The position numbers and the translations under genes are program-made. The notes below the pieces were generated by a model. It did no database searches and was not told the DNA's origin. It was given only the letters and a program-made list of their open reading frames with translations. Shown piece by piece: positions 45,495-55,022 of a stretch of 64,000 bases of DNA. The stretch is taken from NCBI RefSeq assembly GCF_029675105.1, contig NZ_JAQQFV010000010.1, positions 124,001-188,000 on the forward strand, in the 5' to 3' direction. The stretch is from Nocardia anocheti. GTDB lineage: Bacteria; Actinomycetota; Actinomycetes; Mycobacteriales; Mycobacteriaceae. Positions within the stretch are counted from its first letter, which is position 1. The number at the start of each line of letters is the position of its first letter.

Positions 45495-46649
45495 TCAGGA
45501 GGACTTCGGCGCGGGCACCAGTTCCAGGATGGCGACCTCCGGTGGCGCGCCGACCCGCACCGGCGGGCCCCAGGCTCCCGCGCCGTAGGTGGTGAACAGC
45601 GTGGTGTCCTCGACGGTGTCCAGACCGGTGACCTCGGTGTCGTGCACCCACTCGACGATGCTCCGCAGCGGCCACATCTGTCCGCCGTGCGTGTGCCCCG
45701 ACACCTGCAGGTCGACGCCCGCCGCGGCGGCGGTGGCGATGTGGTTGGGCTGGTGTGCCAGGAGCAGGACGAAGCGGTCCGGCGCGTGACCGGCCAGGGC
45801 GGCGTCGAGATCGGGCTCGTAGGGTGCCCGGTTGCTGTAGTCGTAGACCCCGGCCACGTCGATGACGGCGGCACCGCGCCGGACCTCCACACGCGAGTTG
45901 TTCACGACGGTGAGCCCGAGCGACTTCCAATACTGCATCCAGTCGCCGACATCGTCGGAGATCTGTTCGTGGTTCCCGGAAACGGCGAAGACACCCAGCG
46001 GCGCGCGCAGCTCCGACAGCGGCAGCAGGTCGTCGCCGACCCGGCCGACGGTGCCGTCCGCGAGATCGCCGACCACCGCGATCAGATCGGGCCGCTCCCG
46101 CTCGACCATCTCCACGACCCGCCGGGTGAACTCGGCGCCCCGCGCGGGCCCGACATGGATGTCGCTGACCACCGCCACCCGCACACCACGGAATTCCTCC
46201 GGCAGCCGGGGCAGCGCCACCGTCTGACGCACCACCCGCGGCGCGGCGGCCTCGACCACGCCATACGCGGTGGTGCCCACCGCCGCCACGACCATCACCG
46301 CGGTGGCGACCCGCAGGAACCGCCGCCGCCCGTCCGCACCGGGTTCACCCCGGAATCGGGCCACCAGTCGCAGGATCAGGAGCACGACGCCGAGCACGGC
46401 CAGGCCGAGCACCAGGTAGAACACCACCGCCAGCCAGGTCAGACCGAGGAATCCCAGCGGCCGCCACGGATGCGGTGAGATCTCCGCGCCGACAAGGATT
46501 CCGGCGATCGCCAGCACCCAACCGGCGACCAGCACACCATCGGCCGCCACCGCCCAACGTCCGCGCAGACCGGTGGCCCGGACGAGCCGACGATGCAGCA
46601 GCAGGTGGATCAGACCGAGGACCGCCGCGGCGATCACGAGACGCAGCAC
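45495..46649 (-). CDS. Membrane-anchored metallophosphoesterase
   Basis: A 384-residue protein: four hydrophobic segments in the first 130 residues, then a calcineurin-like phosphoesterase domain with VSDIHVGPARG, VVGDLADG, VSGNHEQ, LLLAHQPN and QVSGHTHGGQMWP. The architecture matches the YkuE/YaeI group, whose domain faces the cytoplasm or outside and may act on lipid or cell-wall intermediates. GTG 46649 follows GGAAAGG. It lies 189 nt beyond the divergent side of the catalase gene, on the same strand. Confidence 0.87.
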   Translation of the reverse strand: MLRLVIAAAVLGLIHLLLHRRLVRATGLRGRWAVAADGVLVAGWVLAIAGILVGAEISPHPWRPLGFLGLTWLAVVFYLVLGLAVLGVVLLILRLVARFRGEPGADGRRRFLRVATAVMVVAAVGTTAYGVVEAAAPRVVRQTVALPRLPEEFRGVRVAVVSDIHVGPARGAEFTRRVVEMVERERPDLIAVVGDLADGTVGRVGDDLLPLSELRAPLGVFAVSGNHEQISDDVGDWMQYWKSLGLTVVNNSRVEVRRGAAVIDVAGVYDYSNRAPYEPDLDAALAGHAPDRFVLLLAHQPNHIATAAAAGVDLQVSGHTHGGQMWPLRSIVEWVHDTEVTGLDTVEDTTLFTTYGAGAWGPPVRVGAPPEVAILELVPAPKSS

Positions 46650-46731
46650 GGGCGCGACCTTTCCGACGACACGGCCGCCGCGGCGGCGACGAAACCAGAA
46701 CGCATGGCCCCATCATGTCCGGTCCGGCCGA

Positions 46732-47610
46732 CTAGCCGCCGACCGGGACATCCAGGACATCGAGAAAGGCCGCCGCTGCGGGCGTGTGAGTGGATCGTCC
46801 CCATACGACGTACTCGACCCGGGTAGGCCCGTCGGTGACCTCCACCGTCACCACCCCGCTCAGCTGCGGCACCCAGCGTGAGGGGAGCAGGGCGATCCCC
46901 AGGTCCTGCCGGACCAGACCGGCGATGTAGTCGGCGGAGGTCACTTCGAAGGCCACGTCACGGTCGAGCCCGGCGGCGGCGAAGGCCAGGTCGGACTGGG
47001 CGCGTCCGGCGGTCCCCGGCGGCAGATCGACGAAGACCTCCGACGAGAGGGCGCGCAGGTCGACAGCGGTGGCGTCGGCGAGCGGATGGGTCGGCGCGAC
47101 CACCGCGACGAGCAGGTCGCGGACCAGTTCGTGAGCACTGACCCCGCGCGGCGGGGCGGTCGGCGGCAGCCCCAGGAACGCCACATCGAGGCCGCCCTGC
47201 GCGACGAGCTCGGTCAGTCGCTCGCTGGCCCCCGCCCGCAGACTGATCCGCACCTGCGGATGCCGCACCCGGAATGCGCGCAGGGCGGCGGGCACGTCCA
47301 CCGCGGTGACCGACGGAATCAGCCCCACCGCGAGCCGCCCCCGAACCTCACCCACCGCCGCCGCGACCTCCGCGGCCGCCCGCTCGGCCGCCTCCAGACA
47401 CTGCCGGGCCGCCGGGAGGAACGCCTCCCCGGCGGGCGTCAACCGCACCCGACGACTGGTCCGCTCGAACAGCCGCGCGCCGAGTTCCCGTTCCAGACGC
47501 GCGATCTGGTGACTGAGCGCGGACTGGACCACCAGACATCGCTCGGCGGCCCGGGTGAAGCTGCTGGTCTCGGCGACGGCGATGACATAGCGCAGCTGCT
47601 GAAGCTCCAT
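46732..47610 (-). CDS. LysR family transcriptional regulator
   Basis: A 292-residue regulator with an N-terminal HTH (ELQQLRYVIAVAETSSFTRA and VQSALSHQIARLERELGARL) and a periplasmic-binding-like effector domain (about 90-292). ATG 47610 fits the family start MELQQLRY; an earlier in-frame start at 47649 was rejected. It is divergent from the EamA permease gene with 78 nt between starts, so it most likely controls that gene and itself. Confidence 0.9.
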   Translation of the reverse strand: MELQQLRYVIAVAETSSFTRAAERCLVVQSALSHQIARLERELGARLFERTSRRVRLTPAGEAFLPAARQCLEAAERAAAEVAAAVGEVRGRLAVGLIPSVTAVDVPAALRAFRVRHPQVRISLRAGASERLTELVAQGGLDVAFLGLPPTAPPRGVSAHELVRDLLVAVVAPTHPLADATAVDLRALSSEVFVDLPPGTAGRAQSDLAFAAAGLDRDVAFEVTSADYIAGLVRQDLGIALLPSRWVPQLSGVVTVEVTDGPTRVEYVVWGRSTHTPAAAAFLDVLDVPVGG

Positions 47611-47688
47611 CCATCCATCTTGGATCACGATCGTTGCGGTGACGAACATGTGTTGGATTCATGGATCGGATCCCGGTGAGATGGAGGT
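47611..47688. promoter_or_regulatory. Divergent LysR/EamA promoter region with GGAT repeats
   Basis: This 78-nt gap contains several GGAT/ATCC half-sites, including ATCCATCTTGGAT (47613-47625) and TTGGATTCATGGATCGGATC nearer the EamA start. Repeats of this kind between a LysR gene and its divergent target are typical operator sites, but the exact footprint cannot be assigned. Confidence 0.4.
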
Positions 47689-48624
47689 ATGAAAAGTTCA
47701 GCAGCGGAGGCGGTTTCCCTCCGGACCGGTTCCGGGAACCTGCCGCTGACGGCGCTGACCGCGCTCACCCCCATCACCTGGGGCACGACCTACATCGTCA
47801 CCACCGAACTCCTCCCGCCCGGCCATCCCGTGTTCGCGGGCCTGCTGCGCGCACTGCCCGCGGGCCTGATCGCCCTCGCGTGCACCCGGATCCTGCCGCG
47901 CGGGACCTGGTGGTGGCGGGCCGTGGCACTCGGGGTCCTCTACATCGGCCTGCCGTTCCCGCTACTGTTCCTCGCCGCCGAACACCTCCCCGGCGGAGTC
48001 GCCGCGACCCTGGCGGCCGCGCAGCCGCTCGCGGTGGCGCTGCTGGCCGTGCCGGTGCTGCGCGAGAGCCTGTCGGCCTGGCGGCTGGCATGGGGGTTGA
48101 TCGGCGTGGCCGGGGTCGGACTCGTGGTGATCGGGCCGGACGCCGACCTGGACTTCGTCGGCGTCGTGGCCGGTCTCGGCTGTGCGGGAGCGATGGCGCT
48201 GGCCCTCACGCTCACCCAACGCTGGGGACGTCCACCCGGCATCGGACCCACCGCCTTCGCGGGCTGGCAACTCACCGCCGGTGGCCTGTTCCTGCTGCCC
48301 CTCACCCTCGTGCTGGAGGGCGCCCCGCCCGCGATCGACGCCGACGCGGCCCTCGGCTACCTCTGGATGGGCCTGGTGGGCGGGCTGTTCGCCTACATCG
48401 TGTGGTTCCGCGGGGTCGGCGCACTCCCGGTGACCGCCGTCGCGGTGCTCGTCCTGCTGTCTCCGCTGGTGGCCGCGATCCTCGGCGCCGTCCTACTGGG
48501 CCAAACCCTCGGCCCCCTCCAGCTCACGGGGTTCGTGCTCGCGCTCGCCGCGATCGTCGCGGGTCAGCTCCCCGCCCCCGTCCGCACTGTCCCGAAGTCC
48601 CTACCGAAAGGAATGATTCGATGA
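47689..48624 (+). CDS. EamA family transporter (DMT superfamily)
   Basis: A 311-residue permease with ten hydrophobic segments in two EamA repeats: TWGTTYIVTTELLPPGHPVF and LRALPAGLIALACTRILPRG in the first, and a second starting near GVVAGLGCAGAMALALTLTQ with WFRGVGALPVTAVAVLVLLS. Such proteins export metabolites such as amino acids or drugs. The ribosome site GGAGG is very close to the ATG. Divergent from the LysR gene and overlapping the next gene (ATGA). Confidence 0.88.
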   Translation: MKSSAAEAVSLRTGSGNLPLTALTALTPITWGTTYIVTTELLPPGHPVFAGLLRALPAGLIALACTRILPRGTWWWRAVALGVLYIGLPFPLLFLAAEHLPGGVAATLAAAQPLAVALLAVPVLRESLSAWRLAWGLIGVAGVGLVVIGPDADLDFVGVVAGLGCAGAMALALTLTQRWGRPPGIGPTAFAGWQLTAGGLFLLPLTLVLEGAPPAIDADAALGYLWMGLVGGLFAYIVWFRGVGALPVTAVAVLVLLSPLVAAILGAVLLGQTLGPLQLTGFVLALAAIVAGQLPAPVRTVPKSLPKGMIR

Positions 48625-49253
48625 AGATCGCCGTTGTCGGCGCCGCGGGCATGGTCGGTTCGCGCGTGATCACCGAGGCCGCCCACCGAGGTCATGACCT
48701 GATCGCGGTGTTCCGCACCGAACGACCGGTCACGCTCCCACCGCGCGCCGTCGCCGTCGTGGGCGACGCCACCGACACCGACCGGATGCGCGAACTCTTC
48801 GACGGCGCCGACGCCATCGTGGCCGCGACCCGCCCCGCCCCCGGCCACGAACACTACGTCACCGCCACCACGACCGCCCTACTCGACGCCGCCGCCGCGA
48901 CCGACACCCGCATCCTCGTCATCGGCGGCGCCGCACCCCTACGAGTCCCCGGCACCGCCGACCTACTCGTCCTCGACAGCCCCGACCACGTCCCCCCACC
49001 CCTCCGCCCCATCGCCGCCGCCAGCCTCGCCCAACTGAACGCCTGCCGCCCCCACCCCGCCCCCTGGACCTACCTCAGCCCACCCGCCCTGCTGGAACCC
49101 GGCCCCCGCACCGCCACCTACCGCCGCGGCACCACCACCCTGCTCACCACCCCGACCGGCACCTCCCACATCTCCGCCGAGGACCTGGCGGTAGCAGTCC
49201 TCGACGAACTCGAAAACCCCCACCCGGAAACCCATTTCACCGTGGCCTACTGA
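48621..49253 (+). CDS. NAD(P)-binding oxidoreductase, NmrA/YwnB-like
   Basis: A 210-residue Rossmann protein of the atypical SDR group: MKIAVVGAAGMVGSRVITEA at the start (GxxGxxG), AVVGDATDTDRMRELFDGAD, and RILVIGGAAPLRVP. The catalytic YxxxK of classical SDRs is missing, as is usual for YwnB/YesF-like members that act as small reductases or sensors. ATG 48621 has AAAGGA upstream and overlaps the EamA stop. Third positions near the end are extremely C-rich. Confidence 0.82.
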   Translation: MKIAVVGAAGMVGSRVITEAAHRGHDLIAVFRTERPVTLPPRAVAVVGDATDTDRMRELFDGADAIVAATRPAPGHEHYVTATTTALLDAAAATDTRILVIGGAAPLRVPGTADLLVLDSPDHVPPPLRPIAAASLAQLNACRPHPAPWTYLSPPALLEPGPRTATYRRGTTTLLTTPTGTSHISAEDLAVAVLDELENPHPETHFTVAY

Positions 49254-49322
49254 ACCGACACGAGCCCGGAGAACCCGTGACGGCATCTTTCGTGGGCGGT
49301 ACGGCGGTGGTCCGCGATCGGG

Positions 49323-51008
49323 TCAGCGCAGGCCGACGTAATAGGCCTCTACGATGCGGCGAGGTTCCAGAATGCCTGTGGTGCCGCCCATTTCGACCAT
49401 CCAGCCGTCGGCGGTCTCGGTGTACCCGGGGCCGGGGCCGCGGCTCCACAGGGCGCGGAATCCGGTGCCGCCCGGGCAGAAGTAGCGGCCGGAGAGGGCC
49501 GGAGTCGCGGTGCGGACCGGCCACGAACCGCCGACCCGCAGGCGGCACCGCGTCCCGTCGTCCAGAACGACCGCGGTCGGAACCGGATCGGCCGGGGCGA
49601 CAACACCTCCGGGCGGTCGTCGGGTCGAAGGGCCCCGCAGCACCGTCTTGGTGAAGGGATCGCCCAGACAGGTCGCCTCGTAACCGGCGACCACGCAGGC
49701 ATTCACGCCGGAAGCGTCCGGTGCGCACTGGTAGATGCCGTCCTCGACCGACACCGTCGCGGCGCGACCGGTCCCGCAATCGATCGGGCCCGGATCGCGA
49801 CTGTCGACGGTCCACTCCGGGGCGAGTTGTCCGTCGGCGGCGAACGGGCGCAGGGTGATGATCTTCGGCGCTTTCCCGAGCTCGGCCAGTTGCGCGCGCA
49901 ACGCGTCGGCCAACCCGTCCATCGCGCCGGGGTGGTACACGAGTTGGTTGTGGCCGCACTCCAGCTGTGTCGCGACGGCCAGCAGCATTCCGGCTCGCGA
50001 CGGCCAGAGCTCATCGGATCCGCTCCCGAGATCGACCAACGCGTCGTTCGCCGCGACGGCTTGGGCGACTGCGCGCAAGGCGACATCCTTGGCGATACCG
50101 CCGCCTCGCAGGGTGTCCGGCGCCACCTCGGTGTCTTGGCGGCAGGTGACGGTGCGCACGAGTCCGTTCGGCGTCGGCGAGGGGACACCCGGCGCGCCGG
50201 AGTCGGGCAGATACCCGGTCGCCGAGCGGACCGTGACCATCCCGTCACCGTGGACATCGAGATCGTGCAACGGCTCGCCGAGCAGAGTTCGGTGCAGCAC
50301 CGTGTTTCCCGCGATCTGGCTCACCGGAACACGCTGGGGCGCGTAGGGCGGGTACGCACAGCCGTCAGGGAGGCGGCGTTGCTCGTCGTGGCGGGCCAGA
50401 CATCGCGCCGCGTGGGAGTCCGGGCTCCGGAGAAATCCCGGAACCTTTCCGGCCGGAATCTCGTGCCACGACTGCCATGCCGCGGCCATGCGGGTGTCGC
50501 CCCACGCGGAGCCGAGGTGCGGCGTGGCGATCGTGGTGATCCCGGCCAGCACCGCGCCGACGGAGGGCGAGCCGCCGTAGTCTGCGCTCGACGCGAACCG
50601 GGCCGCCAGACCACCGAGGGAATGGCCGACGACGAAGATCTTGCCCGCGCCACCCATGTCCTGCTGCGCACGGGATATCCGCCGCAGATACTGCGCCAGA
50701 CAGCCCGCGATCCGCGGCGACGCCGCCCACTCGGAGTTGGCCGCCGAATAATCGAACGACATCGTGAGGAAGGTGTCCGGCAACCGATCCTCGATCATCT
50801 CCGCGGTGACCGACCAGCCGTTGCCGTCGCCGAGCCAGCCGTGGACGAAGACCAGCGGATGTCGATCCGGCCGCAGCCGGGAGATCTGGTCGTCGTGTCC
50901 GGCGTCGTCGCACGTCGGTGCGGCCGGGGCCACCGGAGACATGACGATCGCCGAGCCGAGCAGCATCATCAGCGCGAGAAAGGCGGCCGCCACCGCTTTC
51001 GGCGTCAC
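49323..51008 (-). CDS. Secreted alpha/beta-hydrolase (lipase-like) with C-terminal extension
   Basis: A 561-residue exported protein. The signal peptide is AVAAAFLALMMLLGSAIVMS, cleaved near APAA. The hydrolase domain (about 45-330) has HPLVFVHGWLGDGNGWS (oxyanion HG), GHSLGGLAARFASS (Ser) and DVHGDGMVTVRSATGY, probably including the acid. The last 200 residues form a Cys-containing beta-rich module of unknown type. GTG 51008 overlaps the lipoprotein gene stop (GTGA), so it is second in a two-gene operon. It may be a lipase or esterase acting outside the cell. Confidence 0.82.
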   Translation of the reverse strand: MTPKAVAAAFLALMMLLGSAIVMSPVAPAAPTCDDAGHDDQISRLRPDRHPLVFVHGWLGDGNGWSVTAEMIEDRLPDTFLTMSFDYSAANSEWAASPRIAGCLAQYLRRISRAQQDMGGAGKIFVVGHSLGGLAARFASSADYGGSPSVGAVLAGITTIATPHLGSAWGDTRMAAAWQSWHEIPAGKVPGFLRSPDSHAARCLARHDEQRRLPDGCAYPPYAPQRVPVSQIAGNTVLHRTLLGEPLHDLDVHGDGMVTVRSATGYLPDSGAPGVPSPTPNGLVRTVTCRQDTEVAPDTLRGGGIAKDVALRAVAQAVAANDALVDLGSGSDELWPSRAGMLLAVATQLECGHNQLVYHPGAMDGLADALRAQLAELGKAPKIITLRPFAADGQLAPEWTVDSRDPGPIDCGTGRAATVSVEDGIYQCAPDASGVNACVVAGYEATCLGDPFTKTVLRGPSTRRPPGGVVAPADPVPTAVVLDDGTRCRLRVGGSWPVRTATPALSGRYFCPGGTGFRALWSRGPGPGYTETADGWMVEMGGTTGILEPRRIVEAYYVGLR

Positions 51009-51436
51009 CGCCGCACCGGGTGACTGGTCGCGATCCGCCAGGCACCCTCCTGGAGAACCAGGACGACCAGCCAGGACGCGGCCTCGGGCCCGGACGTGTG
51101 CACCGCGACGGCGGCGGAGTCGTCGCCGAGATATCGGACCCCGGACAGGTCGAACTCCCACGGAGCCGAGGCGGTCAGGGCGGCGACGGTCTCCGGTGGC
51201 GCGACGACTCCCTCGGGCAGCAGGATCGAGGTCGTGGAACCCGCCGCGAGATCAGCATTGATCCGATCGGCCACTTCTCGATTCACCTGCGGCACACCAG
51301 CGGGAGCCGATGTCGCCCCGAGACCATCGGTCGGGCTCTCTGTTCTCTCCGCAGCGCACCCAGCGGAAATCGCCGCCGCGGTTGCGACGAACGCGGCTGC
51401 CGCTGTCGTCGCGCGGCGTGCCTGCCACCTATTCAT
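51005..51436 (-). CDS. Small lipoprotein
   Basis: A 143-residue exported protein with a twin-basic start (MNRWQARRATTAAAAFVATA) and lipobox AISAGC, giving a lipidated Cys at about residue 27. The mature part has no recognised domain: INADLAAGSTTSILLPEGVV and DDSAAVAVHTSGPEAASWLV, an alpha/beta pattern like a nuclear-transport-factor-2-type fold. It is translationally coupled to the lipase gene and may act as its partner or chaperone outside the membrane; this is inference from position. Confidence 0.65.
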   Translation of the reverse strand: MNRWQARRATTAAAAFVATAAAISAGCAAERTESPTDGLGATSAPAGVPQVNREVADRINADLAAGSTTSILLPEGVVAPPETVAALTASAPWEFDLSGVRYLGDDSAAVAVHTSGPEAASWLVVLVLQEGAWRIATSHPVRR

Positions 51437-51568
51437 GTCCTCATGGTGGGGCGTTGTCGTGTGACGCGGTATCCGTCGAACAACGGAACGGCGGCGCAGG
51501 TGGGTCGCCGCGGGTTGTCGGTCGACCGGCGGATACAGCGGATCGCACGATCCGCCGACGATGGGTTC

Positions 51569-51985
51569 ATGCGAAAGACGACATGGACTTCGATGATCAC
51601 CGCTGGCGCCCTGGGTATTCCGATCCTGCTGGCACCCGCCGCGCAGGCCGCCGTCCCGTTGCAGACCGCGACGGGTGCCAACAGCCTGACCTTCACCTTC
51701 GTCAACAACGACAACGACATCACCACCTGTGAGGCGTACGCGGCCGGGCCCGTCTCGTTCCGGACACCGGCCACCCGGGTGCCCGCCCGCGGCTCGGCAT
51801 CGGTGGGTTTCGTGGACGTGCCAGCGGGCAGCTACGTGATCAACTGGTCGTGCCGGGGATTCGAGCAGGGCAAGCGGACGGTGACCGTCAGTGGTTCCCC
51901 GCTGGCGGGGTCGGTGCCGCGCCAGGGCTCCGCGCCGTCGACGCCGGGCACCGGGGTGGGAACCGGTTCGGCCGGATCGTCCTGA
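51569..51985 (+). CDS. Small secreted protein (138 aa)
   Basis: A 138-residue exported protein: signal peptide MRKTTWTSMITAGALGIPIL with cleavage near AQAA, then a domain with LTFTFVNNDNDITTCEAYAA and INWSCRGFEQGKRTVTVSGS, two Cys that could pair, and a Gly/Ser-rich tail. The fold looks like an immunoglobulin-type beta sandwich. Unknown function. The ribosome site is weak, so the start is moderately uncertain. Confidence 0.65.
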   Translation: MRKTTWTSMITAGALGIPILLAPAAQAAVPLQTATGANSLTFTFVNNDNDITTCEAYAAGPVSFRTPATRVPARGSASVGFVDVPAGSYVINWSCRGFEQGKRTVTVSGSPLAGSVPRQGSAPSTPGTGVGTGSAGSS

Positions 51986-52037
51986 GCCTGGGTCCGTCCG
52001 GCGGACAGACGGGGCGGCCGTGCGGACAATATCGAAC

Positions 52038-54221
52038 ATGACCCTCGCCGAGCCGCTGACCGTCGCCACGGTCCGGGCCAGGATCGACCGCATCGCGGCG
52101 ACGGTGTTGTGGGGTATCGAGGCGCTGGTCGCGGTCGTGTCCCTGATGCAGCGCCCCGGTTGGACCGTCGCCGCGGTCGTGCACCTGTCCCTGCTGCTGT
52201 GGGCGCTGATCAACTGGCGACTCGGCCGGTGGCGACCCGCGTGGGAATTGGGAGTCGTCGCCGTCTACCTGCTGTGCACGCCATGGCTGGTGACGGGAGC
52301 CGAATTCACCCGTGCGGCAAGCCCGATGCTCGCGGTGGCCGGGACGGCCGTGGTGTCGTTCTCGATGGCACGGCCGTACCGGTGGTCGTTGCCCGCGACG
52401 CTGCTCGTCATGGGCTCGTGGGCGGTGGGCGCTGCCTTCGTGCCCGAGGTCGACCGTCCGTGGACGATCTTCAGTCTCGATTTCCTGATCGTGGAGTGGG
52501 CGGCGACCGGCGCATTGCGGATCTTGGTGCTGCGCGCGGCATCGCTGACCGACAACGCGCTGACCGAACTGGCCGCCGTCAGAATCGGTACGGAAGTGGC
52601 CGAGGCCCGCACCGCCGCCGAAGCCGAACAGTGGGCGACCCTGCACGACACGGCGGCATCGACACTGATGATGCTCGGCCAGGGTGCGATCCTCGCCCCC
52701 GACCGGCTCACCGAACAACTGCGGCGTGACCTGCGCGCCGTCGAACACGGTGTCGACCTGATCGACGGCGGAGATCTCGAAGCTCGACTCCGCGAACGAG
52801 CCGAATGGTCCACGACACCAGTGCGTTTCATCGGCTCGATGACGACGCCGCTCGCCCCCGACGCGCAGATGGCCGTCGTCGCCGCGGTGGGGGAGGCGCT
52901 GACCAACGTCGACAGGCACGCCGGGGCCGACAGTGTCGTCATCGAGCTCGGGGACGATTTCGTGCGGGTGCGCGATGACGGCATCGGCTTCGACATCGAC
53001 GATCCCGCCCTCCTGACCGGGCACTACGGTGTGCGCCATTCGATCCTGCGCAGGCTCGCCGGAGTCGGCGTCCAGGTCGAGCTCAGCTCCCGGCCGGGGT
53101 TCGGCACGATCATCGACATCCGCTGGGGCCGTGCGACTCCGGTGCCGATCCGAGCGCGAGCCGATGTCGCTCGTCGTCTGTTGAACGGCTACGGATACGG
53201 GCTCGTCCTCATCGCGTTCCTGGTCACCGGATTGCAGGGGCACACGGCACTCGCGGCCGCGCATCCCGTCGGTCAAGCCGCGATCATCGCCGCGGCCATG
53301 ACGGCGACGTTGCTGGCGTTCGCCGATATCCGGTTCGGACTACCCGAGCCGGTGTGGTGGGCTACCGCCGTCGCCGTGGTGGCCCTCGGGTCCCTGCAAG
53401 TTCTGCTGTTGGACACCGAAGACCTGACGACCAGCCGGAACTGGGCGGTGGCCGCGCTGGGCTGGCAGCTGGCGGCGCTGTCGGTAACCCGTGGCAGCCG
53501 ACGGGGTTTCGTCCTGCTCGCGACGCTGTGGGTCACTGGCATCGCGACGACCGCGGTGACAGCGGGCACGGGAATCGGGTCGTCGTCGGTGCTGTACACG
53601 GTGATCAGCGTGACCGTCATCCAGGCCGTCGCCATCGGGTTCTGCGACTTCGTGCGCTACGCCGTCGCCCGTACCGAGCAGATCAGTACCGAGATCACCG
53701 ACCTCCGGATCCGCACGGAGACCGAGGACGCGGTGCGCCAGGATCGACGCGACCGCTACCACCGCTTCTCGAGCAGCCTGCTGCCGCTGCTGCACCGACT
53801 CGCCGAGCGCCCCGACAGTGTCGGAGACCCGACGACGCGCGCGCATTGTCTGCTGGAATCGGTGCGGCTGCGCCGCCTGTTCGGTACCGACGACCCCGGC
53901 GGGAATCGCCTCCTCGACGAACTGGCTCCGGCCGTCACCACCGCCGAATCGCGTGGTGTGGCAGTGCGAACACTTGTCGTCGGGGTGATTCCCGACCTCG
54001 ATCCCGCAGAACGCACCAGGGTGCTGACCGTAGCGATAATCTTGCTCGCGGGAGCGCACACCCACGCCAAGATCGTGGTCACCGCCGCACCCGCACAGCC
54101 GACGCTCAGCATCACCTGTGACTGTGATCCGGCCGTGCGGCGCGCGGCCCAGAGCGTGGCACCGGACGGAACCGTGGTTCACTCCGGCGAGTGGGTGTGG
54201 GCGACCATCGCGTTGACCTGA
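52038..54221 (+). CDS. Sensor histidine kinase with two tandem membrane modules
   Basis: A 727-residue membrane kinase. First half: five to six TM segments (about 20-160), a HisKA_3-like dimerisation helix with the probable phospho-His in WATLHDTAASTLMMLG (His203), and an ATPase domain with EALTNVDRHAG (N-box) and VRDDGIGFD (G-box). Second half: another group of TM segments (about 395-540) and a helical region LSSSLLP-type, with a degenerate C-terminal ATPase-like part lacking N- and G-boxes. It pairs with the LuxR-type regulator whose start follows 53 nt after its stop. The duplicated layout is unusual. Confidence 0.82.
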   Translation: MTLAEPLTVATVRARIDRIAATVLWGIEALVAVVSLMQRPGWTVAAVVHLSLLLWALINWRLGRWRPAWELGVVAVYLLCTPWLVTGAEFTRAASPMLAVAGTAVVSFSMARPYRWSLPATLLVMGSWAVGAAFVPEVDRPWTIFSLDFLIVEWAATGALRILVLRAASLTDNALTELAAVRIGTEVAEARTAAEAEQWATLHDTAASTLMMLGQGAILAPDRLTEQLRRDLRAVEHGVDLIDGGDLEARLRERAEWSTTPVRFIGSMTTPLAPDAQMAVVAAVGEALTNVDRHAGADSVVIELGDDFVRVRDDGIGFDIDDPALLTGHYGVRHSILRRLAGVGVQVELSSRPGFGTIIDIRWGRATPVPIRARADVARRLLNGYGYGLVLIAFLVTGLQGHTALAAAHPVGQAAIIAAAMTATLLAFADIRFGLPEPVWWATAVAVVALGSLQVLLLDTEDLTTSRNWAVAALGWQLAALSVTRGSRRGFVLLATLWVTGIATTAVTAGTGIGSSSVLYTVISVTVIQAVAIGFCDFVRYAVARTEQISTEITDLRIRTETEDAVRQDRRDRYHRFSSSLLPLLHRLAERPDSVGDPTTRAHCLLESVRLRRLFGTDDPGGNRLLDELAPAVTTAESRGVAVRTLVVGVIPDLDPAERTRVLTVAIILLAGAHTHAKIVVTAAPAQPTLSITCDCDPAVRRAAQSVAPDGTVVHSGEWVWATIALT

Positions 54222-54274
54222 CGCGGCGGTCGGCGCCCACCGAGCGAAGGATTGCGCGTGATCGAGGTGATGGT

Positions 54275-54946
54275 GTGATCCCCAGCGGCGACGAGCCGGT
54301 GACCGTGGCGGTCATCGACGATCATGCCGTCGTGCACGCCGGTATCGCCGGGTGGTGTGCCACCGCGGACAGTCCGATCCGACTGCTCGGTAACTACACG
54401 ACCCCGACGGAATTCCTCACCGATTCCGCCGTCGACCCGAGCACCGTCTCGGCGGTTGTCCTGGATCTCCAGTTCGGCGAACAGACCGCGGACCTCTCCG
54501 CGCTCGCGACCCTGGTCCAGCGGGGCTTTCGGGTGGTCATCTTCTCCCAACACACCCGCGGCGACATCGTGCTGGACTGTCTCGACCTCGGTGCGGTCAC
54601 CTACCTGTCGAAACTCGAAGGTCGAGACCATCTGGTCGCCGCGCTCCACGCCGCCTCCGCCGACCGTCCGTATCTCAGCCCGACCATGGCGCAGGCGATG
54701 ACACAGGACATCCGTCCCAGCAGGCCGGTGTTGTCACCGCGCGAACGCGAAGTGCTGCTCGCGTGGTTCCAGACCGAATCCAAAGCGCTTGTCGGACAGC
54801 GGCTCTTCATCGCCCCGGGCACGGTCAACACGCATCTGGAACGGATTCGCACCAAGTACGCACAGATCGGTAGACCCGCGTCGACCAAAGCGGCCCTCGT
54901 CGCCCGAGCCATCCAGGACGGACTGGTCGACCCGAACGATCTCTGA
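54275..54946 (+). CDS. NarL/LuxR family response regulator
   Basis: A 223-residue two-component regulator. Receiver domain (about 1-125): AVIDDHAVVHAG with the acidic pair, VVLDLQFG with the phospho-Asp, and VIFSQHTRGD and TYLSKLEGRD containing the conserved Ser/Thr and Lys positions. C-terminal HTH (about 150-210): LSPREREVLLAWFQTESKAL and APGTVNTHLERIRTKYAQIG. GTG 54275 has GAGG 7 nt upstream and fits the receiver start; an earlier in-frame start inside the kinase gene was rejected. Confidence 0.85.
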   Translation: MIPSGDEPVTVAVIDDHAVVHAGIAGWCATADSPIRLLGNYTTPTEFLTDSAVDPSTVSAVVLDLQFGEQTADLSALATLVQRGFRVVIFSQHTRGDIVLDCLDLGAVTYLSKLEGRDHLVAALHAASADRPYLSPTMAQAMTQDIRPSRPVLSPREREVLLAWFQTESKALVGQRLFIAPGTVNTHLERIRTKYAQIGRPASTKAALVARAIQDGLVDPNDL

Positions 54947-55022
54947 GCGGATCGGGCCACGGCATCGCCTGTCGGCCGAACGCTCTACAGACGAAGTCGT
55001 TCCCGCGCGGGAGACTTCGAGC

